From a virus, in IMG/VR virus record IMGVR_UViG_3300047546_000412, positions 1-29,919 of that record: a DNA stretch of 29,919 bases; one strand, written 5' to 3'. The translations under genes and the position numbers were made by a program. The notes beneath the pieces are model-generated. The model ran no database searches, was not told the DNA's origin, and saw only the letters and a program-made list of their open reading frames with translations. Numbering within the stretch: position 1 is the first letter of the stretch; every line of letters starts with the position of its first letter. Shown in pieces: positions 16,968 to 23,156 of this stretch.

Positions 16968-17972
16968 ATGACAATTGTATTAGACGAAGTATTAGCAAAA
17001 TTAGATCCAAAGACAAGAGCAAGAGTTCAATCAGCACAAGATGTTCAGGTTCATAAGCAAAAGACACCTAGCATTGGGTTGAACATGGCGTTAAAAGGCG
17101 GGTTGCCTTATGGTCGTCAAGTTCTTATCTGGGGAAATAAGTCTGCTGGCAAGTCCTCTTTCTGCCTACAAATGATTGCAGAAGCACAAAAAGAAGGAAA
17201 GACATGCGCTTGGATTGACGCAGAAGCCTCATATGATCCTAAATGGGCAGAGCAGTTAGGCGTAGACTCAGAAAAATTAATTTACTCACCAGCCAAAACA
17301 GTTAATGACATGGTTGATGTAGCAACAAAACTTATGGAGGCTGACGTAGATTTAATTGTTGTTGACTCTATTTCTGCATTGCTTCCAGCCATCTATTTTG
17401 AAAAAGATGGAAATGAATTAAAAGATCTGCAAGATACAAAGCAGATTGGCGCTGAAGCAAAGGATATGACCCACGCAGTCAAAATGTTAAACTATGCAAA
17501 CAAAAACACATTACTTGTTCTCATCTCACAACAACGAAATCAGTTTGGATCTATGCATGCTAGTCACATCCCAACAGGTGGCATGGCAGTCAAGTTCTTT
17601 TCTACAACCGTCATTAAGCTCTGGTCTTCTGAGGCTGAGGCTAATGCTATTAAGGCTGGCGTTAAAGTTGGCGACAAAATTATCGAACAAAGAGTCGGAC
17701 GACCAGTTAATTGGATTGTTGATTACAGCAAAGTCTCACCCCCAAATTTATCGGGACAGTACGACTTTTACTACCAAGGGGAAGTTATTGGTGTAGATAA
17801 TGTCGGAGAAACTCTTGATGTTGCAGAAATGTGTGGGGTCGTGGAAAAAGGTGGTGCTTGGTACACCGTGGATGGGGAACGGTTCCAGGGACGTGCGAAA
17901 GCGGTGCAGCACCTTCGTGATAATCCAAAAGTAGTTAAAAAGTTAATCGGAGAGATTGATGCCAAATCTTAA
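16968..17972 (+). CDS. recA: RecA-family recombinase
   Basis: 334 residues. Walker A is GNKSAGKSS (56-64), the catalytic glutamate is in WIDAEASYD (E86) and Walker B is LIVVDSIS (D133). The L1/L2 region contains LVLISQQRNQFG and HIPTGGMAVKFFS. It is close to the bacterial RecA length, with a reduced, divergent C-terminal domain. It should form filaments on ssDNA for recombination-dependent replication or repair. The nearby Cas4/RecB-like nuclease and RuvC-like resolvase make a recombination set. The gene has its own promoter and overlaps the next gene by 14 bp. Confidence 0.92.
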   Translation: MTIVLDEVLAKLDPKTRARVQSAQDVQVHKQKTPSIGLNMALKGGLPYGRQVLIWGNKSAGKSSFCLQMIAEAQKEGKTCAWIDAEASYDPKWAEQLGVDSEKLIYSPAKTVNDMVDVATKLMEADVDLIVVDSISALLPAIYFEKDGNELKDLQDTKQIGAEAKDMTHAVKMLNYANKNTLLVLISQQRNQFGSMHASHIPTGGMAVKFFSTTVIKLWSSEAEANAIKAGVKVGDKIIEQRVGRPVNWIVDYSKVSPPNLSGQYDFYYQGEVIGVDNVGETLDVAEMCGVVEKGGAWYTVDGERFQGRAKAVQHLRDNPKVVKKLIGEIDAKS

Positions 17973-18150
17973 TGAGTTTATTGGCCCAAAGCCAGAACAA
18001 ATACACAAAGCAGAACTAGAAAAAATTGGTGGCGCAAAACCATGCGCTAAATGTGATGCTGATTCAGAAGAAACATTCTGGGATCCACTTAGTCTTATCA
18101 TGTCTTGGACATGTACTAACGGACATCCAAATACATTTAAGGTGAACTGA
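17959..18150 (+). CDS. Small zinc-binding protein after recA
   Basis: 63 residues from the ATG at 17959; GGAGAG (17949-17954) lies 4 bp upstream, and the TTG at 17956 is less likely. CAKC at about 29-32 and CTNGH at about 51-55 form a C-x2-C...C-x3-H zinc site around a WDPLSLIMSW stretch. It could bind DNA or the RecA machinery. No family recognised. It overlaps recA by 14 bp and abuts the next gene with a one-base overlap (TGATG). Confidence 0.7.
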   Translation: MPNLNEFIGPKPEQIHKAELEKIGGAKPCAKCDADSEETFWDPLSLIMSWTCTNGHPNTFKVN

Positions 18151-18458
18151 TGTCCGAAAGATCGGAAGCGAAACGAGATGGCGCAAAACAACAGAAAAAC
18201 AGTGGACGTGGTGATTATCAGAAGGGTGACGCTACGTGGAAATCTTTCGTGGTGGATTATAAAGAATACGAAAGGTCGATCTCTATTTCGCAAGATATTT
18301 GGGCTAAGGTTTGTACAGACACTTTTAAAGTTAGTAGGGATAAGTATCCTGTACTCAAACTCATCCTTGGCAAGGACAATAGCAAAACGAGGCTTGCGGT
18401 GATTGAATGGTCATTGCTAGAGCAATTGATAGAAGAATGGGAGAAGAAAGATGTCTAG
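18150..18458 (+). CDS. Possible PD-(D/E)XK nuclease (Holliday-junction-resolvase-like)
   Basis: 102 residues. After a basic N-terminus, a GDATWKSFVVDYKEYERSIS segment resembles the GD...(D/E)xK core of archaeal-type resolvases and related PD-(D/E)XK enzymes. A helix (WAKVCTDTFK) and a strand pair (YPVLKLILG, TRLAVIEW) follow in the right order. The catalytic triad is read as D at GDA and D-x-K at DYK; the D in place of E is allowed in the family. The protein is short, so it may be a minimal or inactive version. Position beside recA supports a role in recombination. Confidence 0.5.
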   Translation: MSERSEAKRDGAKQQKNSGRGDYQKGDATWKSFVVDYKEYERSISISQDIWAKVCTDTFKVSRDKYPVLKLILGKDNSKTRLAVIEWSLLEQLIEEWEKKDV

Positions 18459-18591
18459 CGGTAGCAGAAACAATAAGCATCCATTTAATCCTACGCAGAT
18501 TAAAGATGGAAGAATTGTTAGGCTTAGAAAAGATGGAACCGTAAAGGCCGATCTTGGCCCTTACAAAGTAAAACACAAGAAGGCAAAATAA
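18451..18591 (+). CDS. Tiny basic protein
   Basis: 46 residues, Lys/Arg-rich (pI clearly basic). A beta-hairpin-like centre (GRIVRLRKDGTVKADLG) is flanked by basic tails. The ATG lies 8 bp inside the previous gene, and GGGAGAAGAAAG just before it is a purine-rich ribosome site. The TAA overlaps the next ATG by one base. Nucleic-acid binding is a reasonable guess. No family recognised. Confidence 0.6.
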   Translation: MSSGSRNNKHPFNPTQIKDGRIVRLRKDGTVKADLGPYKVKHKKAK

Positions 18592-18746
18592 TGAAAGATG
18601 TATTATATACAACATTAACTGGCGTGGCGGTAGGCGGAGTATTTAGTTTACTTAAGCTTCCAATTCCAGCACCTCCAGTATTTGCAGGTCTTATGGGTAT
18701 TGTCGGATTATGGATTGGCTATGCTCTAGTTACGAGGTTCATCTAA
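18591..18746 (+). CDS. XapX-domain (DUF1427-like) small membrane protein
   Basis: 51 residues with two hydrophobic helices. The pattern GxxFSLLKLPIPAPP...AGLMGIVGLWIGY matches the XapX/DUF1427 family of bacterial micro-membrane proteins, whose mark is a conserved P(I/S)PAPP loop between two membrane helices. Family members in bacteria lie near transporters such as xanthine permease, with no proven mechanism. It is one-base coupled on both sides (TAATG), so it is a real part of this operon. It belongs to neither the lysis genes nor the known replication genes, so its job here is unknown. Confidence 0.75.
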   Translation: MKDVLYTTLTGVAVGGVFSLLKLPIPAPPVFAGLMGIVGLWIGYALVTRFI

Positions 18747-18859
18747 TGACTACATTTGCAGTATTTATGATGGGTATAGGATTAGGTTTTGTTATAGGAT
18801 ACCCATTTGGTTTGTTTATAAATAAATTAGATAAGAGGTACAAAGATGGCGGAAGATAA
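18746..18859 (+). CDS. 37-residue single-span membrane protein
   Basis: One hydrophobic helix (about residues 4-25, with a small-residue GxGxGxxxG-like face) is followed by a basic tail (NKLDKRYKDGGR), giving an inside C-terminus. The ATG overlaps the XapX stop by one base and the 3' end overlaps the next gene by 14 bp. Coupling suggests it works with the XapX-like protein, perhaps as a two-part membrane complex. No family recognised; reality is supported by position and the clean membrane profile. Confidence 0.55.
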   Translation: MTTFAVFMMGIGLGFVIGYPFGLFINKLDKRYKDGGR

Positions 18860-19184
18860 AAATTCTTTACAGTTAATTAGCGATATAACAGAATTCAATG
18901 ACCTTCATGAGTATATGAAGGATGAACAGTTGGATAAAGCACTTGCAATTGTGGTAAAGCTTTTAATGAATCCAGATGTTCCTGCTGCTAAAGCACCTAA
19001 TCTAATCATTGAACTACAGGCTATGTCCACAAAGTTTTCTATGCTTGCTGCTGTATACTCTACTATAGCTAAAGATAAGGCTGGTACGGTAAACAATAAT
19101 AAGAAGAATGTATATTATTCAGCAAAGGAGTCGATAGATAAACTTGTGGATGCCCTCAAGTATGTCGTTCGTTATAATGGCTAG
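18846..19184 (+). CDS. Helical protein upstream of the Cas4-like nuclease
   Basis: 112 residues, predicted all-helical (LHEYMKDEQLDKALAIVVKLLM, LIIELQAMSTKFSMLAAVYSTIA, SAKESIDKLVDALKYVV). No cysteine or enzyme motif. The ATG lies inside the 37-residue membrane protein gene, and the stop overlaps the nuclease start by 8 bp. It may be a partner of the nuclease, as a small helical gene is tightly coupled to it. Family unknown. Confidence 0.65.
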   Translation: MAEDKNSLQLISDITEFNDLHEYMKDEQLDKALAIVVKLLMNPDVPAAKAPNLIIELQAMSTKFSMLAAVYSTIAKDKAGTVNNNKKNVYYSAKESIDKLVDALKYVVRYNG

Positions 19185-19980
19185 AGATATAGTAAAGAAC
19201 CTAAAATTTAAAAAGTATGAAGGCAAATTTAATGTAGCAGAATTTGCACAGATGCTAGATGATGCGTATATGGCAACCAAGAGGCCAGATGGCGATATGA
19301 CTAAAAAATCATTTAGTCCAAGTAGCCTAGGTTATGGCAATGGAAATTGCCCACGATATTGGTATATGGCATTTAGTGGTGCACATTTTGTTGATAATAA
19401 TGATGCAACTGCTGTTGCCAATATGGCATATGGAACACAGGCTCATGAGAGATTGCAGAAGTTAATTGCTGGTCAATCTTCTGATCTATTTAAGACTAAC
19501 TCTATGAAGTCAGTACAGACAGAAATAGAAATTACTAATGAGTATCCGCCAATTCGTGGCTTCATTGACCTTGTAATTAATTGGGATGATGAAGAAGTAA
19601 TTGGTGAAATTAAAACAGCCAAGCAGGAAGTATGGGATACAAGGCAGGCAGAGATGAATCCTTCTGCTAATCATATGCTACAACTTTTAACTTATATGAA
19701 GTTACGTAATGCTAAAGAGGCTTTCTTCCTATATGAAAATAAGAATACTCAGGAGATCTTGCTTATTCCAATCCAAATGACTGCTAAGAATAAGAAGATT
19801 ATAGATGAATTATTTGTATGGATGTGCGAAGTTTGGGATAACTTTAAAGAAGGCGATCTTCCTATGCGACCATTTCTTAAAACTAGTTATGCCTGTAAAG
19901 GTTGCCCTATCAAGAAAGAATGTTGGGCGGGAGAAACAGGAACTATTCAAATAGAAGCCTATGAGGTTCCAAAACTGTGA
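19177..19980 (+). CDS. Cas4/RecB-like PD-(D/E)XK nuclease with predicted Fe-S cluster
   Basis: 267 residues from the ATG at 19177; a frame open further upstream would run deep into the previous gene. Nuclease residues: H90, D131 (GFIDLVI) and E144/K146 (GEIKTAK). Four cysteines, C58 (NCPRYW) and C240, C243, C249 (CKGCPIKKEC), match the 4Fe-4S site of Cas4 and AddB-type nucleases. It is likely an exonuclease producing recombinogenic ends for RecA. No Cas1, Cas2 or repeat array is present, so this is a phage recombination nuclease rather than part of a CRISPR locus. No Shine-Dalgarno is seen; translation is probably coupled. Confidence 0.88.
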   Translation: MARDIVKNLKFKKYEGKFNVAEFAQMLDDAYMATKRPDGDMTKKSFSPSSLGYGNGNCPRYWYMAFSGAHFVDNNDATAVANMAYGTQAHERLQKLIAGQSSDLFKTNSMKSVQTEIEITNEYPPIRGFIDLVINWDDEEVIGEIKTAKQEVWDTRQAEMNPSANHMLQLLTYMKLRNAKEAFFLYENKNTQEILLIPIQMTAKNKKIIDELFVWMCEVWDNFKEGDLPMRPFLKTSYACKGCPIKKECWAGETGTIQIEAYEVPKL

Positions 19981-20255
19981 TATGTGCCAATAAAGAATGC
20001 GCTAAAGAGTTTGAGCCTAAGACCCATAATCAAAAATATTGTAATGATGAATGCTGCCGTATTGCGACAAATAGGCGGATCATGGAAAAATATTATGAGA
20101 AAAAGGCAATTCGAAATGGGGCTAAACGTGGATGCGATAAATGTGGAGCACAATTAAGTAGATATAATGAATCTAATTTATGTTCATCATGCACAAAAGC
20201 TCGTAATGAACAGAATAGAAAGAAGTTATTGGGGTTAATAAGTGAGATTAGCTGA
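19977..20255 (+). CDS. Small protein with two zinc-finger modules
   Basis: 92 residues starting with GTG (GTGA overlap with the nuclease). The first module is C-x4-C...YC-x3-C (CANKECAKEFEPKTHNQKYC...CC), like treble-clef/HNH-type fingers that read QKYCNDEC. The second is C-x2-C...C-x2-C (CDKCGAQL, LCSSCT). A basic helix lies between and after them. It probably binds DNA or RNA and may guide the flanking recombination enzymes. No catalytic His-Asn-His is complete, so an endonuclease is not claimed. Confidence 0.7.
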   Translation: MICANKECAKEFEPKTHNQKYCNDECCRIATNRRIMEKYYEKKAIRNGAKRGCDKCGAQLSRYNESNLCSSCTKARNEQNRKKLLGLISEIS

Positions 20256-20808
20256 ACTAGTTAAGACTAAGGCGAATCGTGTATTAGGTATAGATGCCTC
20301 TACTAATTCCGTCGCATTTTGTCTCATGGAAAATGATAAGCCATTGAAGTGGGGAAAAATAGAATTTACAGGAGCAGATATATATGAAAAGATATATGAC
20401 GCTAAAGTAAAGATGCATGCAATGCTAGATGAATTAAAGTCTGATTATATTGCAGTAGAGGGCGCAGTCCTTGTCAGATCCCCTGATGCCGTGATAAAAT
20501 TATCCTATGTCTACGGTGTTGTCATTGCTGAGCTTATGTCTACTGGCGCTAGTGTTATTACTATATCTCCTACATCTTGGCAGGCATATATTGGAAATAA
20601 AAACCCAACAAAGATGGAGAAGGACAAACTTAGGTTTGAAAATCCAGGATATGCTGACTCTTGGTACAAGAACAAGATGCGTCAAATTAGAAAACAAAGA
20701 ACTGTGGATTACTTCAATAAAAAATATGGACTAGAACTAGAAGATTTCGATGTAGCAGATGCATTCGGCATTGCTCATTATTCAAATACGGTGTTAACAG
20801 AGCGATGA
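20242..20808 (+). CDS. ruvC: RuvC-like Holliday junction resolvase
   Basis: 188 residues starting with GTG at 20242. The RNase H-fold residues are VLGIDAS (D18), AVEGAVL (E73), and D170 and D173 in DFDVADAFGIAHY, the four acids of RuvC. Lys/Arg-rich residues 120-155 form an insertion that may contact DNA. It should cut four-way junctions made by RecA or stalled replication, before packaging. It overlaps the zinc-finger gene by 14 bp and the next by 4 bp (ATGA). Confidence 0.88.
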   Translation: MRLAELVKTKANRVLGIDASTNSVAFCLMENDKPLKWGKIEFTGADIYEKIYDAKVKMHAMLDELKSDYIAVEGAVLVRSPDAVIKLSYVYGVVIAELMSTGASVITISPTSWQAYIGNKNPTKMEKDKLRFENPGYADSWYKNKMRQIRKQRTVDYFNKKYGLELEDFDVADAFGIAHYSNTVLTER

Positions 20809-20951
20809 AATTATATGAAAGTCAAACGTGGTTGTACCGTAGATATGTGGTACAAAAGAAAACTGTAACAGAAATTGCGGAAGAGTGCAAGGTCTCTGCT
20901 ATGACTATTCAGAGGCATTTAGAAAAATTTGGGTTGATAAGAAAGCGATGA
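20805..20951 (+). CDS. 48-residue helix-turn-helix protein
   Basis: Residues 8-45 read WLYRRYVVQKKTVTEIAEECKVSAMTIQRHLEKFGL, a clean trihelical HTH of the kind found in transposases, homing-endonuclease tails and small regulators (IAEECKVSAMTIQRHL as turn and recognition helix). It is complete: ATGA overlap upstream, and its TGA overlaps the next ATG. Being only the DNA-binding unit, it may be a regulator or a relic of a homing endonuclease. Confidence 0.7.
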   Translation: MKLYESQTWLYRRYVVQKKTVTEIAEECKVSAMTIQRHLEKFGLIRKR

Positions 20952-21628
20952 AGTTTACACATAAAGTATTCCATTTAGATAAAGATATTGATCGTACTCA
21001 CCTGTATTTGTCTATGAATAAATATATGAATCAATATTCTGATGAATTAGATAGCCCCACAATAAGTATATCTAACCAAGAGGAATTAAATAGCTTTTAT
21101 ACCGACAATCCTCTAGTCAAATTTTACAATGACGGATATGAGTTTAATAATGAACTTGGATGGCGGTACGGAGAACTAGGAGTTTGGGCAAGTAATATAA
21201 CTGCTTATAAAAATTTCCTACGATCAGACTCTGATTATTTAATTTTAATGGAAGATGATATTGTTTATAAGGAAGGTTTCTTTGATAATCTATTAGATTA
21301 TTTAGGTCAGTTACCAGAAGACTGGGATGCTTTCTTTTACTATGCCCCACAAAATATAATTCCACCAGATATTAATTCAGAAGCTAAAGATATATGCAAG
21401 GCCTACCAAGATTGGTCCTGTCTTTGCTATGTAATAAATAGAATTACAGCCAAGCGAGTTATAGATGATATTTATAATAATCCTATTACTCTTCCGATAG
21501 ACTATTACTTTCTAAAACAAAGTAAATATAATTGTTATACAGTAAAACCAAACTCTAGATTTTATTGTGAAATTGCAGATATTGAATCTACATTTCAAAC
21601 TAAACAACAAAGAAAGGTTCTAGTATGA
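20948..21628 (+). CDS. Glycosyltransferase, family 25-like
   Basis: 226 residues from the ATG at 20948 (ATGA overlap). The frame is open back to 20885, but that part lies within the HTH gene. It begins HKVFHLDKDIDR, like the VINLDRR start of GT25. It has GELGVWASN (about 75-83), comparable to the family GE.GC..SH motif, and a LMEDDI acid motif (about 100-105) for nucleotide-sugar and metal binding. Likely it transfers a hexose to a glycan or protein. In this setting it may modify phage tail proteins or the host surface glycan. The next gene, a methyltransferase, is coupled by ATGA, suggesting a two-step modification. Substrate unknown. Confidence 0.75.
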   Translation: MKFTHKVFHLDKDIDRTHLYLSMNKYMNQYSDELDSPTISISNQEELNSFYTDNPLVKFYNDGYEFNNELGWRYGELGVWASNITAYKNFLRSDSDYLILMEDDIVYKEGFFDNLLDYLGQLPEDWDAFFYYAPQNIIPPDINSEAKDICKAYQDWSCLCYVINRITAKRVIDDIYNNPITLPIDYYFLKQSKYNCYTVKPNSRFYCEIADIESTFQTKQQRKVLV

Positions 21629-22242
21629 GCAGAGAACTAGCAGAAAAATTACCAAACTGGTTTTTAGGAAATAAAACGCAGGAAGACTTTGACAGGCTTC
21701 TCGATGAGTTTAGAGGAAAACCAAACCTAAGATTTCTTGAGATAGGATCATTTTGTGGGAATAGCGCAGCATGGACAATTGAGAATATTCTGACAGATAA
21801 GACTTCTACATTGACATGCATAGATCCATGGAATGGAAATATTGTCCACGAAGACTTTGACTTTGCAGATGTTGAAGCAGCATTTGATCAACAGTTAGAA
21901 CCATTTAAAGATCAACTAATTAAACATAAATCTTATAGCGATGAATGGCTAATGAGTAATCGTTCAATTAAATATGATTTTATTTATATTGATGGAGACC
22001 ATATGCCACAAGCATTTATGACAGATGCCCTACTATCTTGGGAACTACTTAAGCCAGGCGGTATTATGGCAATTGATGATTATGGGTGGACACATCCTAG
22101 GGGAGTAAGGTATAATCCTGGTCCAGCCATTGATATGTTTGTTAGCATGTATTCAGAACATATAACTGTTTTAGAAAAAGGCTGGCAGGTATGGATAAGA
22201 AAGAATATTGATTATGTTCGTCCTGAACATATTCATGAGTAG
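21625..22242 (+). CDS. Class I SAM-dependent methyltransferase (Methyltransf_24 type)
   Basis: 205 residues. Motif I is FLEIGSFCGNSAAW (37-50), the acid after strand 2 is CIDPWNG (D67), and FIYIDGDHM (119-127) and LLKPGGIMAIDDYGW (141-155) follow, as in methyltransferases that act on sugars or small molecules and often sit in glycan clusters. Coupled by ATGA to the GT25-like gene. Probably caps or decorates the same glycan; a DNA methyltransferase is unlikely as no (D/N)PPY is present. Confidence 0.85.
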   Translation: MSRELAEKLPNWFLGNKTQEDFDRLLDEFRGKPNLRFLEIGSFCGNSAAWTIENILTDKTSTLTCIDPWNGNIVHEDFDFADVEAAFDQQLEPFKDQLIKHKSYSDEWLMSNRSIKYDFIYIDGDHMPQAFMTDALLSWELLKPGGIMAIDDYGWTHPRGVRYNPGPAIDMFVSMYSEHITVLEKGWQVWIRKNIDYVRPEHIHE

Positions 22243-22253
22243 AAGGCGGAAAC

Positions 22254-22589
22254 ATGTTAGAACCAGTATTTGAAGATGTAGGAGAATTTAGATGCGAGGA
22301 CTTGTATTTACTAACGGTAGGTACAGAAGCAGGTAAAGAAATTTGGGCTACCTGCCATGAAATTGCACACATGTTGGTTAAAAAGAATATTGCCTACGGC
22401 AACTCAGCCCTTGACCCTGTGCGTATATTTTCAAAGGCGGGACCAAGAGAACAGCTTCATGTCCGTATAGATGATAAATTAAATAGATTAATGAAAGGTA
22501 CAGAATATCCAGGAGATAATGATATTGACGATTTAATTGGATATTTAGTCCTGCTTAAAATAGCTAAATTGAAATCCAATCAATCTTAG
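22254..22589 (+). CDS. DUF1599-like protein (nucleotide-modification-associated family)
   Basis: 111 residues with ribosome site AAGGCGGA (22243-22250). A mostly helical domain carries KKNIAYGNSALDP, IRIDDKLNRL (here VRIDDKLNRL) and DIDDLIGYLVLLK, which match the DUF1599 pattern (KNxDYG...RxxDKxxRL...D.L.D...Y). Members occur in phages and have been linked by others to nucleotide modification; the reaction is not known. It follows the sugar-modifying genes and precedes the terminase promoter. Its stop codon lies in the dyad at 22583-22600. Confidence 0.7.
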   Translation: MLEPVFEDVGEFRCEDLYLLTVGTEAGKEIWATCHEIAHMLVKKNIAYGNSALDPVRIFSKAGPREQLHVRIDDKLNRLMKGTEYPGDNDIDDLIGYLVLLKIAKLKSNQS

Positions 22590-22600
22590 TCAACTAAGAT
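22583..22600. promoter_or_regulatory. Perfect dyad upstream of the terminase -10 (operator candidate)
   Basis: ATCTTAG / CTAAGAT, 7 bp each, spaced by TCAA. It occupies the place of the -35 and spacer of the following promoter. There is no T-tract after it, so a terminator is unlikely. It could be an operator for a phage activator or repressor of packaging genes. Confidence 0.45.
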
Positions 22601-22608
22601 GGTATAAT
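22600..22608 (+). promoter_or_regulatory. Extended -10 promoter of the terminase genes (leaderless)
   Basis: TGGTATAAT at 22600-22608. The start of transcription expected about 7 bp further on falls at 22614-22617, at or next to the ATG at 22617. No Shine-Dalgarno is present, so translation is predicted to be leaderless. Confidence 0.55.
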
Positions 22609-22616
22609 ATCTATAT

Positions 22617-23156
22617 ATGGACATTGAATTAGCAGATCATTATGATCGCATGAATAAGGTAGTCTCAGAACTACTTAAGGGTAATAACCCCACCCAGATT
22701 GCCACCCTAACGGGCTTTAAACGGGCAGAGGTCTTAGAGTATATAGAAGAGTGGAAGCAGGTCGTCAGAAGCGATTCTGGGGCTCGTGAGAGGGCTAAGG
22801 AAGCCATCTCTGGAGCAGACCAACACTATGCTATGCTCATTAAAGAGGCCTGGAAGACCGTAGAGGACGCAGACGGCGCAGGACAATTAAATGTAAAGGC
22901 TACAGCCTTAAAGCTAATTGCAGATATTGAAGGTAAGCGTATAGGCATGCTTCAAGAAGTTGGTCTATTAGATAACGCAGAACTTGCTACTCAATTGGCG
23001 GAAACAGAGCGGAAGCAAGATATCCTTGTAAAGATTTTAAAAGAAGTAACTGCAACCTGTCCTAAATGTAAAATGGAAGTTGCAAAACGACTATCTCAAA
23101 TTACTGGAATAGTTGAACCAGTCGTAATAGATGCAGAGCAGGTAAGTGGATCTTAA
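22617..23156 (+). CDS. Putative small terminase subunit / DNA-binding protein
   Basis: 179 residues. The N-terminal helix-turn-helix (LLKGNNPTQIATLTGFKRAEVLEYIEEW, about 18-45) is followed by a long helical region (50-150) with an ELATQLAETERKQDIL coiled segment, and a CPKCKMEVAKRL zinc-like knuckle near 147-158. An HTH plus oligomerising helices, placed directly before and overlapping terL by 11 bp, is the usual small-terminase arrangement. It would recognise packaging sites and regulate TerL. Sequence alone does not fix the family. Confidence 0.7.
   Translation: MDIELADHYDRMNKVVSELLKGNNPTQIATLTGFKRAEVLEYIEEWKQVVRSDSGARERAKEAISGADQHYAMLIKEAWKTVEDADGAGQLNVKATALKLIADIEGKRIGMLQEVGLLDNAELATQLAETERKQDILVKILKEVTATCPKCKMEVAKRLSQITGIVEPVVIDAEQVSGS

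Noticed and set aside
17943-18293. 116-residue open frame on the - strand
   Set aside because: Covers three well-supported + genes in antisense and has no start signals.
19177-19980. Cas4-like nuclease as sign of a CRISPR system
   Set aside because: No repeat-spacer array and no cas1 or cas2 are present; the context is phage recombination.
20885-20947. Upstream extension of the glycosyltransferase gene
   Set aside because: This stretch encodes the HTH protein in another frame; the ATGA overlap at 20948 and the family-like N-terminus favour the later start.
22583-22600. Dyad as an intrinsic terminator
   Set aside because: There is no T-tract after it and the -10 box follows at once; an operator fits better.
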